Assembly (NCBI RefSeq): GCF_002860125.1
Contig: NZ_PGVA01000014.1
Span: 1 to 64,000, forward strand
DNA: 64,000 bases
Direction: 5' to 3'
Source: Bacillus canaveralius
Lineage (GTDB): Bacteria > Bacillota > Bacilli > Bacillales > Cytobacillaceae
Below are positions 57,009 to 64,000 of this stretch, piece by piece. The first letter of the stretch is position 1. Each line of letters opens with the position of its first letter. Both the position numbers and the translations under genes were made by a program. The notes beneath the pieces are model-generated. The model did not search any database and was not told the DNA's origin. It saw only the letters and a list, made by a program, of their open reading frames with translations.

Positions 57009-58883
57009 GTGAGTACTTATGCTCAAAAAAGAGGGTTTGGTGCAACCTTATGGGATTACATAACAACCGTTGACCATAAGAAAATCGCCATCCTTTATCT
57101 AATTGCCGGCGGGTTTTTCTTTATTGTCGGCGGCTTAGAAGCAATGTTTATCCGCATTCAGCTTGCAATACCGAATAATGATTTTGTAAGTGCGGGACTA
57201 TATAACGAAATTCTTACCATGCACGGTACGACGATGATCTTTCTGGCAGCGATGCCGTTGGTCTTCGCCTTCATGAACGCCATTATGCCGTTGCAAATCG
57301 GGGCGCGCGATGTCGCATTCCCATTTTTAAATTCATTGGGTTTCTGGCTGTTTTTCTTTGGAGGCGTATTTCTAAACCTTTCATGGTTTTTAGGCGGCGC
57401 TCCCGATGCAGGCTGGACTTCCTATGCATCGCTGTCGCTTGCTTCAGAGGGACACGGCATTGATTTTTATGCGCTTGGTCTGCAGATTTCCGGGATCGGA
57501 ACGTTGATCGGTGGTATTAACTTTCTTGTCACGATCATCAATATGCGTGCACCTGGGATGACTTACATGCGCATGCCTTTGTTTACATGGTCTACATTTG
57601 TTGTTTCTGCACTAATATTATTCGCATTCCCGCCGCTTACGGTTGGTTTGTTCCTATTAACGTTTGACCGCATGTTTGGCGCGAACTTCTTCGATCCGGC
57701 AGCGGGCGGTAACACGATTATCTGGGAGCATCTGTTCTGGATCTTCGGTCACCCGGAAGTATATATTCTTATTCTTCCTGCATTCGGTATCTTTTCTGAG
57801 ATTTTCGCAACCTTTTCGAGAAAGCGACTATTCGGTTATTCATCGATGGTGTTTGCAACCGTACTTATTGGTTTTCTTGGTTTCATGGTTTGGGCCCACC
57901 ATATGTTCACAACAGGAATGGGGCCGATTGCGAACGCGATTTTTGCGGTGGCAACAATGGCGATTGCTGTTCCTACAGGGATAAAGATCTTTAACTGGCT
58001 CTTTACGATGTGGGGAGGCAGCATAAAGTTTACGACTCCGATGATGTGGGCGGTTGCGTTTATCCCATCTTTCGTAGCAGGTGGAGTCACAGGTGTAATG
58101 CTCGCATCAGCGGCACAGGATTATCAGTATCATGATACTTATTTCGTTGTTGCCCACTTCCACTATGTTATTGTCGGTGGGGTTGTCTTCGCACTATTTG
58201 CCGGTGCTCATTTTTACTGGCCAAAAATGTTTGGAACAATGTTGAATGAACTGCTTGGTAAAATCACGTTCTGGCTGTTCTTTGTCGGGTTCCATTTGAC
58301 ATTCTTTATCCAGCATTTCCTTGGTCTGATGGGAATGCCGCGCCGTATTTTCAAATTCCTTCCTGGTCAAGGGTTGGAAACAGGGAATATGGTTAGTACT
58401 GTCGGTGCCGTCTTGATGGCAGTAGCCGTTATCGTCTTGCTCGTTAATATCATTATGACAACGGTTAAGAATGAAAGGGTTGGCAACGACCCATGGGGAG
58501 ATGGACGTACCCTCGAATGGGCGCTTCCTTCACCGCCTCCATTCTATAACTTTAAGCAGCTCCCGCTTGTCCGTGGATTGGATGCTTACTGGCTTGAAAA
58601 AATGGAAGGCAAAAAAGGTATGACTCCAGCTGAACCTGTTGGCGACATCCATATGCCGAATGGTTCATTTATTCCATTCGTGATTTCGTTAGGACTATTT
58701 ATAGCTGCGTTTGGTGCTATGTATCGGGTCGATCATCCATGGGGAATTCCAGTATTAGTTCTCGGCTTGGCGATTGTGCTTGGCGCAATGTTTATTCGCT
58801 CGATTAAAGATGACCACGGCTTCCACATTCACAAGGAAGATCTTGAAGATGATGATGATGATGATAAGGAGGGAAAGGCATAA
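57009..58883 (+). CDS. ctaD: CtaD, cytochrome c oxidase subunit I
   Basis: 624 residues with at least 12 membrane helices. Heme and copper ligands: T-M-H-G-T-T-M near residue 75, W-I-F-G-H-P-E-V-Y near residue 250, the adjacent H-H pair in W-A-H-H-M, and H-F-H-Y-V near residue 390. GTG 57009 with GGGGAGG upstream. The acidic tail has an Asp run (DDDDDD) before the stop. Stop overlaps the ctaE start. Confidence 0.98.
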   Translation: MSTYAQKRGFGATLWDYITTVDHKKIAILYLIAGGFFFIVGGLEAMFIRIQLAIPNNDFVSAGLYNEILTMHGTTMIFLAAMPLVFAFMNAIMPLQIGARDVAFPFLNSLGFWLFFFGGVFLNLSWFLGGAPDAGWTSYASLSLASEGHGIDFYALGLQISGIGTLIGGINFLVTIINMRAPGMTYMRMPLFTWSTFVVSALILFAFPPLTVGLFLLTFDRMFGANFFDPAAGGNTIIWEHLFWIFGHPEVYILILPAFGIFSEIFATFSRKRLFGYSSMVFATVLIGFLGFMVWAHHMFTTGMGPIANAIFAVATMAIAVPTGIKIFNWLFTMWGGSIKFTTPMMWAVAFIPSFVAGGVTGVMLASAAQDYQYHDTYFVVAHFHYVIVGGVVFALFAGAHFYWPKMFGTMLNELLGKITFWLFFVGFHLTFFIQHFLGLMGMPRRIFKFLPGQGLETGNMVSTVGAVLMAVAVIVLLVNIIMTTVKNERVGNDPWGDGRTLEWALPSPPPFYNFKQLPLVRGLDAYWLEKMEGKKGMTPAEPVGDIHMPNGSFIPFVISLGLFIAAFGAMYRVDHPWGIPVLVLGLAIVLGAMFIRSIKDDHGFHIHKEDLEDDDDDDKEGKA

Positions 58884-59512
58884 TGCAAGCTGAAGAAAAA
58901 TTTACACTTGAAACTTGGCCTGCTTCGCCTGAAAAAGCAACCCTCGAAGCGAAAAATAAATTTATGGGCTTTTGGCTATTCTTAGGAGGAGAGACGGTTC
59001 TCTTTGCCTCTCTCTTTGCTACTTATCTCGCATTAAAAGATAAAGTTCCAACCACAGAGCATGCACTGGCAAAAGATCTGTTCGATTTGCCGCTAGTTTT
59101 CGTTGCGACGATGCTTCTTTTAACGAGCTCATTGACAAGTGTATATGCAATGTTCCATATGAAAAACTTTAATTTTAAGAAAATGCAGATTTGGCTTGGT
59201 GTAACAGTTATCCTTGGAGCGGCTTTCCTTGGTGTTGAAATCTATGAGTTTAGTCATTATGTTCATAAGTTTCACCACACGTTTACGAGCAGCGCTTTTG
59301 GATCAGCGTTTTATACGTTGGTAGGATTCCATGGCGGTCACGTTGCATTTGGTTTGTTGTGGATCGTCACGCTGATGGTTCGCAACGCGAAAAGGGGATT
59401 AAGCCTCTACAACGCTCCGAAGTTCTATGTTGCCAGCCTTTATTGGCACTTTATCGACGTTGTTTGGGTGTTCATCTTCACAGTAGTATATTTAATGGGA
59501 TTGGTGGGATAA
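58883..59512 (+). CDS. ctaE: CtaE, cytochrome c oxidase subunit III
   Basis: 209 residues, five membrane helices, with G-F-H-G-G-H-V near residue 152 and W-H-F-I-D-V-V-W near residue 190, the subunit III signature. Starts on the last base of the ctaD stop (TAATG), so coupled. Confidence 0.97.
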   Translation: MQAEEKFTLETWPASPEKATLEAKNKFMGFWLFLGGETVLFASLFATYLALKDKVPTTEHALAKDLFDLPLVFVATMLLLTSSLTSVYAMFHMKNFNFKKMQIWLGVTVILGAAFLGVEIYEFSHYVHKFHHTFTSSAFGSAFYTLVGFHGGHVAFGLLWIVTLMVRNAKRGLSLYNAPKFYVASLYWHFIDVVWVFIFTVVYLMGLVG

Positions 59513-59516
59513 ACTG

Positions 59517-59852
59517 ATGGCGACACAACAACCAAATTCAGGTAACCCAAGTGTGGACATTGAATATCGCCGTAAAAAAAGCGCAGAAGAAATGAGATAT
59601 CAAGTCATTACTTTTTCATTAATGATTTTCTTGACACTTGTAGCCTTTGCAGCAGTAGCCTATGATGGGTTTACTGGCTGGTTTACAATACCGTTTATTC
59701 TTCTTCTCGCTGTTGTACAGGTTATTTTTCAGCTCTACTATTTCATGCATATGAGCCATAAAGGCCATGAAGCACCTTCTTTATTTCTTTTCTCGGGTGT
59801 GTTTGTAGCAGCAATAACCGTGATAACTTTTATGACTGTTATTTGGTGGTAA
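59517..59852 (+). CDS. ctaF: CtaF, cytochrome c oxidase subunit IV
   Basis: 111 residues with three membrane helices and the F-Q-L-Y-Y-F-M-H-M motif of the small prokaryotic subunit IV. Directly follows ctaE. A perfect hairpin terminator follows, so ctaG is separately or additionally expressed. Confidence 0.95.
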   Translation: MATQQPNSGNPSVDIEYRRKKSAEEMRYQVITFSLMIFLTLVAFAAVAYDGFTGWFTIPFILLLAVVQVIFQLYYFMHMSHKGHEAPSLFLFSGVFVAAITVITFMTVIWW

Positions 59853-59859
59853 TATTTAT

Positions 59860-59895
59860 GAAAATCGGCTCAAGAAGCCGATTTTCTTTTTATAC
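59860..59895 (+). terminator. Terminator after ctaF
   Basis: Stem GAAAATCGGCT (59860-59870) with AGCCGATTTTC (59876-59886), then TTTTTA. Confidence 0.88.
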
Positions 59896-59992
59896 GATGA
59901 AAAGTATAGATGAACCTCATATAATTGCGGCTGGCGTTCATCAAGTAGTATAATGAGAATGTATTCTTCAACGATAACGGGGTGATTATACC

Positions 59993-60898
59993 GTGCTTTC
60001 ATTAGATATCTTTGGTTTCAGGGCAATGTGGAGTCCATATTTTTTTATTGCAATTTTAGTCGTAACGGCTCTGTTTTTCTTGATTACCGTAAAATACCGC
60101 CGTCGGTTTAGCGGCAGTGAGCCTTTGCAGAAAAATCAAGCAGTTCTTTTCGCTGTGGCTGCTGCACTTCTCTATGCGATCAAAGGTTCGCCGCTTGACT
60201 TGATGGGGCATCTTGCTTTTTATGCCCATATGACCCAAATGGCCCTATTGTATTTGGTTATACCGCCATTGTTTATCGTCGCGATCCCCGAGTGGATGTG
60301 GCGAAAGGTTCTCGGCATCAAGAGCATTGGCACTCTGTTTCGCTTACTGACAAAGCCTATCTTTGCGCTGATTCTATTTAACGGATTATTTTCGTTTTAT
60401 CATATCCCGCTGATTTTTGATGTTATCAAGACAGACATGCTGCTGCACGCTGCTTACACAACGTTGCTGTTTGTTGTGGCAATCATCATGTGGTGGCCAC
60501 TGATCAATCAGCTGGATGAATACCAGACGATGGGCGGGTTGAAAAAAGTCGGCTACATTTTTGCCAATGGGATTTTGCTGACCCCGGCATGTGCGCTGAT
60601 TATTTTTGCAGATGCACCGATGTATGACACGTTTTCTGACCCGCGCGCATGGGCAGACGCACTGGCTCTTTGTGTGCCGGCTTCAACGTTGTCCGGACTC
60701 AATTTGAGCGGGCCGGAAATGTTTAGTTCAATGTCCCTTTTAAATGATCAGCAGACTGGCGGTGTGATCATGAAAATCATTCAGGAAATTGTATACGGAG
60801 TTGTTCTTGGCAAAGTATTTTTTAGCTGGTACAAAAAAGAACAGGAAGCGGATCAGGTCGACATGAATCCATCGTTAAATCCGCAAACGATAGAATGA
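59993..60898 (+). CDS. ctaG: CtaG, caa3 oxidase assembly factor
   Basis: 301 residues, seven membrane segments, family caa3_CtaG. Conserved histidines lie in F-Y-A-H-M-T-Q-M (near residue 75) and F-S-F-Y-H-I-P; S-P-L-D-L-M-G-H is also typical. Needed for copper delivery or assembly of the CtaCD oxidase. Start GTG 59993 with GGGGTGAT upstream. Confidence 0.95.
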   Translation: MLSLDIFGFRAMWSPYFFIAILVVTALFFLITVKYRRRFSGSEPLQKNQAVLFAVAAALLYAIKGSPLDLMGHLAFYAHMTQMALLYLVIPPLFIVAIPEWMWRKVLGIKSIGTLFRLLTKPIFALILFNGLFSFYHIPLIFDVIKTDMLLHAAYTTLLFVVAIIMWWPLINQLDEYQTMGGLKKVGYIFANGILLTPACALIIFADAPMYDTFSDPRAWADALALCVPASTLSGLNLSGPEMFSSMSLLNDQQTGGVIMKIIQEIVYGVVLGKVFFSWYKKEQEADQVDMNPSLNPQTIE

Positions 60899-60932
60899 AC
60901 AAAGCACCCAATTTGGGTGCTTTGCTTATTTT
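60898..60932 (+). terminator. Terminator after ctaG
   Basis: CAAAGCACCCA with TGGGTGCTTTG, 3-base loop, then CTTATTTTT. Confidence 0.85.
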
Positions 60933-60987
60933 TAGATATTTGAATGATTTTCATAAAGCAATTTTTAAGTGAGAAACGACAGATACT

Positions 60988-61251
60988 TAGGGTCTGCTGA
61001 ATAATCAGTAATCCCAGTAATGACAAGGGTTTTGGTTCCCTTTTGTCGAATATAAGTGTAAGGATTTACTTGAAATTCTACAAAAACCCTTGCACTTGGA
61101 GGTCGACACTGTGTATAAAGAAACCCAAAACCAATTGACTTTTTCCGATGACTTCTTCCTTCCTTTCGGCGGGAGGTTAAATAAAGAAAACCGCTGGGTC
61201 CTCCTTGCCGACATGATGCCATGGTGGAGGGCGGAAGAGAAATATGCCTGA
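60988..61251 (+). mobile_element. Left-end fragment of an insertion sequence with truncated DUF772-type transposase
   Basis: GTG 61111, preceded by a proper GGAGGT site, encodes 46 residues ending at TGA 61249. The text (T-Q-N-Q-L-T-F-S-D-D-F-F-L-P-F-G-G, then L-N-K-E-N-R-W-V) is the well-known N-terminus of a DDE transposase group with the DUF772 domain, normally several hundred residues. The upstream GGGTCTGCTGAA (about 60990) looks like the left terminus of such elements. The rest of the element is gone, so this is a deletion remnant. Confidence 0.72.
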
Positions 61252-61277
61252 TCAGATTAATAGTTCAGGCTTTTTTG
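61245..61277 (+). terminator. Hairpin terminator after the transposase fragment
   Basis: GCCTGA (61246-61251) with TCAGGC (61265-61270), then TTTTTT. Confidence 0.7.
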
Positions 61278-61427
61278 ATGCGGGTGTTTTTAACTATGTC
61301 TATGTTTTTTATCATATATTTGACGCCAAATCGCAATATTTTATGAACAATTATAGTGATTGTTGAAAAATAGTCTTTCTTGACATAAAATGATTCTATG
61401 TGCAAAAGAATGGAGAGGTAATCAATT

Positions 61428-61892
61428 ATGCAATCAATTCCGATACTTCCAACGATCAGCACGACGTTTATCGTGCTCAGTGCCATTACGGTGGCGATCG
61501 GCTGGTACCTAATAAAACAGCGAAAAATTGAAGCTCATAAAAAAACGATGTTTGTCGCAGCGATTTTTGCGATTATTTTCTTTGTCATATATGCGAGCCG
61601 GACAATCTTCATAGGAAATACATCGTTTGGCGGCCCGGATGATATTAAAATATACTATACAGTTTTCCTTGTCTTTCATATTTTCCTGGCCACGACTGGC
61701 GCCGTTTTCGGGATTGTGACGCTCTTGACAGGCTATAAAAATAAATTGGCGCGCCATCGAAAACTCGGCCCAATCACCAGTATTATTTGGTTTTTCACCG
61801 CGACGACGGGTCTAGCTGTGTATCTGCTGTTATACATTTTTTACAGTGGCGGAGAAACAACATCCGTTATAAAAGCTATTTTAGGATTTTAA
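61428..61892 (+). CDS. DUF420 (CtaM/YozB-like) oxidase maturation protein
   Basis: 154 residues, four to five membrane helices. DUF420 hallmarks: P-T-I-S-T-T-F-I near the N-terminus, H-K-K-T-M-F near residue 37, the two later histidines in L-V-F-H-I-F-L-A and A-R-H-R-K-L-G. In Staphylococcus CtaM is required for heme-copper oxidase maturation, which fits its place after ctaBCDEFG. ATG 61428 follows GGAGAGG. A hairpin terminator follows. Confidence 0.9.
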   Translation: MQSIPILPTISTTFIVLSAITVAIGWYLIKQRKIEAHKKTMFVAAIFAIIFFVIYASRTIFIGNTSFGGPDDIKIYYTVFLVFHIFLATTGAVFGIVTLLTGYKNKLARHRKLGPITSIIWFFTATTGLAVYLLLYIFYSGGETTSVIKAILGF

Positions 61893-61901
61893 TAAGCCGG
61901 A

Positions 61902-61936
61902 AAAAAGTGCTGCAAAGTATGCAGTGCTTTTTGTAT
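61902..61936 (+). terminator. Terminator after the DUF420 gene
   Basis: AAAAAGTGCTGCA with TGCAGTGCTTTTT (small internal offset), then TGTA. Confidence 0.75.
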
Positions 61937-62017
61937 GAAAAAAATCCTTTTAAAGGAATTTTCTTTTTTTGCTAGAATTTTAAAAGATGTAGTCAAAAAC
62001 GGATTAGGGGAGGAAAT

Positions 62018-63189
62018 ATGGAGATTAGAAAAATGACTGAACAAGATCTCACATATTCTTTAAAACTATCAATGTATGCTTTTCAGTACGAGTTGCCGGA
62101 CAGCGATATTCCTGCTCGGATTGACAAAATTAAGCATCATGACGTGTTTGGAATTTGGGATGGCACGCAGCTGACCGCGAAGTTGAATATTATCCCTTTC
62201 AAAGTAATCATTCAGAACAGGAGTGGAGCATGGGTGGAATTGCAGGCGTGGCGACCTATCCGGAATATCGGAGAAGAGGCTATGTGAAGGCATTAATCGT
62301 TCATGCATTACAACAAATGCGCGAGCAAAATCAAATCATCTCATTTTTGCATCCTTTCGATATTGCATTTTACCGGAAGTTCGGCTGGGAGATTTTAACC
62401 GAGCGGAAGAAGGTTATGATCGAGAAAAAGGATTTACATATGGCCGGAGCCATAAGCGGATCGATTATGAGGTTTAAAAAGGATACCCATCACAAAGATA
62501 TAGAAAACGTCTATGCAGAGTATGCGAAGCAATATTCGGGGATGCTTTCGCGAACGAAGGAATGGTGGCTGGACAACGTTTATCGCGATTCATCAGCAGC
62601 CGTTTTTTACGACAACGAGCATGTGCCGAAAGGATACATATTGTATAGTGTTAAAAATAATATTCTCAATGTACAGGAAATGGCTGCTCTTGATTACGAA
62701 GCGCGGGTCAACCTGTGGAATTTCATTTGCCAGCATGATTCAATGGTTGACAGCGTAAACATTGTGTTGCCAGTAAACGACCCTTTTCCTTACTATTTAA
62801 AACAACCCAATGTAAAAACAGAGGTTTTTCCTTACTTTATGGCACGGGTTGTTGATGCAGAAAAGTGTCTGGAAAGCTTTGCATTTCTGCAAACGAGTGA
62901 AAATGTTTTTCTGCATGTTTCCGATGAGTATGCAGATTGGAACAATGGATCATATCTGATTTCCGAAGCTGGTGTAACGGCTTATAAAGAGAAGCAGGGA
63001 AGCCATTGTGCCCATCCTCCTAAACGGGGCATCACCATGAATATAAACGCATTGTCTGCCATCCTAACAGGCTTTCAAAGGCCAAAAGAACTTTTCCAGC
63101 TCGGGCATTTAACAGGCAGCGAAAAAGAAATAGACGAGCTTGAAAAGAAAATACCTGTCCAGACGACGTTTATCTATGACTTTTTTTAG
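62018..63189 (+). pseudogene. Eis-like GNAT acetyltransferase split by a frameshift
   Basis: The N-terminal frame (from ATG 62018 with GGGGAGG) reads R-K-M-T-E-Q-D-L and L-N-I-I-P-F-K-V-I-I-Q-N, then leaves the family pattern. From about 62219 the next frame picks up with Q-E-W-S-M-G-G-I-A-G-V-A-T-Y-P-E-Y-R-R-R-G, the acetyl-CoA-binding motif, and continues to 63189 with the second GNAT and sterol-carrier-like domains. One missing base at AACAGG (62216-62221) would join them into about 390 residues, the normal Eis-family length. Eis enzymes acetylate amines, including aminoglycosides; the natural substrate here is unknown. Real inactivation or sequencing error. Confidence 0.85.
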
Positions 63190-63255
63190 ATTAAAAAGCT
63201 CAGCTTGAATGAACGGTTCTGCTTTTAGAAGCGCAGATCGGAAGGCTCTTAAACT

Positions 63256-63287
63256 ACAAAAAAAAGGCGCATTTTGCGCCTTTAAAA
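63256..63287. terminator. Terminator beside yugN-like gene
   Basis: AAAGGCGCA with TGCGCCTTT, 3-base loop, flanked by A and T-rich tracts; works for the minus-strand gene ending at 63282 and possibly for the plus-strand gene. Confidence 0.8.
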
Positions 63288-63635
63288 TTTCTCAATAATT
63301 GCTTTTAGCTCAGCAAGCAGTTTTTCACATTGGTTGACAAGCGGCATCGGAAAAAATTCATCTTCTCCATATTCCACGCCATGTGGATAGTAGTGTTTGC
63401 CAAGCACAGGTGTCATCAATTGAATTGTTGCATTGTGGGCCCCTACATCACCTTCTACCGCATAACCAAACACGCGCAGGTAGTAAATACCTTCTTTCAG
63501 CTCAAACTTGCGGTCGTATGTAACACGTTCATAATCCCATTGTTCTTCCCTTACAAGTCCATGATCAAGCATAACCTCATCGAGACGATTTAAATCTGCT
63601 TTTAATTCTTCAAAACCGGTATTTTCAAATTTCAT
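63282..63635 (-). CDS. YugN-like family protein
   Basis: 117 residues. W-D-Y-E-R-V-T-Y-D-R-K-F, Y-Y-L-R-V-F-G-Y-A-V-E-G and H-Y-Y-P-H-G-V-E-Y follow the YugN-like family pattern, a small cytosolic Bacillaceae family of unknown role. GGAGGGAC lies upstream. Read on the minus strand, divergent from the gene starting at 63992. Confidence 0.87.
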   Translation of the reverse strand: MKFENTGFEELKADLNRLDEVMLDHGLVREEQWDYERVTYDRKFELKEGIYYLRVFGYAVEGDVGAHNATIQLMTPVLGKHYYPHGVEYGEDEFFPMPLVNQCEKLLAELKAIIEKF

Positions 63636-63991
63636 CCTATGTCCCTCCTAAAAACAATCCGCATAACACAATCAATTAAGGCGAATTTATCTCAATTCAA
63701 TAATAGTAGAAAAGTAAAAAAGTTGCAATAATAACGTTGGACTCGTTTTCACCCCTAAAACGCACGTTGAAAACTATTTTGAAAAAAAACCCTCAACATA
63801 TTGCGAATAAATATCCTGCTGTTGGAAACCCTACAAGTATAAGCAGCAGCATAAAGAAATTTGGAACGCAGCCATAAACCGGTTAGAAAACATTTTTTGA
63901 TAATAAGATTATTTCTCCTCATTTACTGTGGAAAAATAGGCTGGACGATTAATAATGGCTGGACAAACTTCAGGATTATAAAGGAGGACAT
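63636..63991. other. Intergenic region between yugN-like gene and the right edge gene
   Basis: About 355 AT-rich bases. I see no ORF with a ribosome site, no clear hairpin terminator and no recognised RNA. It should hold divergent promoters for the two flanking genes. Confidence 0.4.
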
Positions 63992-64000
63992 ATGGAACAG
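63992..64000 (+). CDS. Start of a gene truncated by the window edge
   Basis: ATG GAA CAG follows AAAGGAGGACAT, a near-perfect ribosome site. Only three codons are visible; identity cannot be given. By B. subtilis order a ylb-region gene would be expected. Confidence 0.6.

Overview
The window comes from a low-GC Gram-positive endospore former of the Bacillaceae. From about 19.4 kb to the right end the gene order is the conserved Bacillus subtilis-type core: ktrC - rnjA/rpoY - ykrA - def - ykyA - pdhABCD - slp - SR1 - speA - yktA/yktB/ykzI/suhB - ylaF - typA - ylaH - ylaI - ylaJ - ylaK - ylaL - glsA - ylaN - ftsW - pycA - ctaA/ctaBCDEFG. Protein details differ enough from B. subtilis that this is another genus or species; I do not name it.

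Layout. (1) About 1-10.4 kb is an AT-rich exopolysaccharide locus: a broken FemAB-like gene, a sugar aminotransferase, a SinR-type repressor, three tandem GT4 glycosyltransferases, a GT2 and a GT-D enzyme, a Wzx-like flippase and an acyltransferase. (2) About 10.5-14 kb is a second surface-polymer unit: YwqE-type tyrosine phosphatase, EpsL-like phosphoglycosyl transferase, ATP-grasp enzyme and VanZ-like protein. (3) About 14.1-19.1 kb is a compact peptide-maturation (RiPP-like) cluster: HprK-like kinase, PqqD-like recognition protein, Ser/His signal-peptidase-like protease, a nucleotidyltransferase broken by a stop codon, a small precursor with a YxxP leader and a very long Asp/Glu tail, and a convergent ABC exporter. 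It resembles the accessory half of paeninodin-type lasso clusters, but no lasso cyclase or B2 protease is present. (4) 19.4-64 kb is core metabolism: potassium uptake regulation, RNA decay, pyruvate dehydrogenase, the SR1 regulatory RNA, arginine decarboxylase, cell division, pyruvate carboxylase and the aa3 oxidase assembly genes.

The best lead for something new is regions 1-3 taken together. A SinR paralogue is encoded at 1653. Two 16-bp inverted repeats of the SinR box (7+2+7) lie upstream of the YwqE unit (10692, perfect) and the RiPP-like unit (14122, one mismatch). A weaker third copy with the same spacing lies just upstream of the precursor gene (17031). This suggests that a polyacidic modified peptide is made under the biofilm-matrix switch.

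Other points: a short hairpin-forming interspersed repeat in three places (24944, 28566, 34032); a 23-residue cationic peptide gene with a strong ribosome site (22295, minus strand); SR1/SR1P with two consensus CcpN sites; and several disrupted genes (nucleotidyltransferase nonsense codon, pdhD frameshift that removes the conserved C-terminus, Eis-like acetyltransferase frameshift, FemAB remnant, transposase stub). The pdhD change in particular should be checked against sequencing error.
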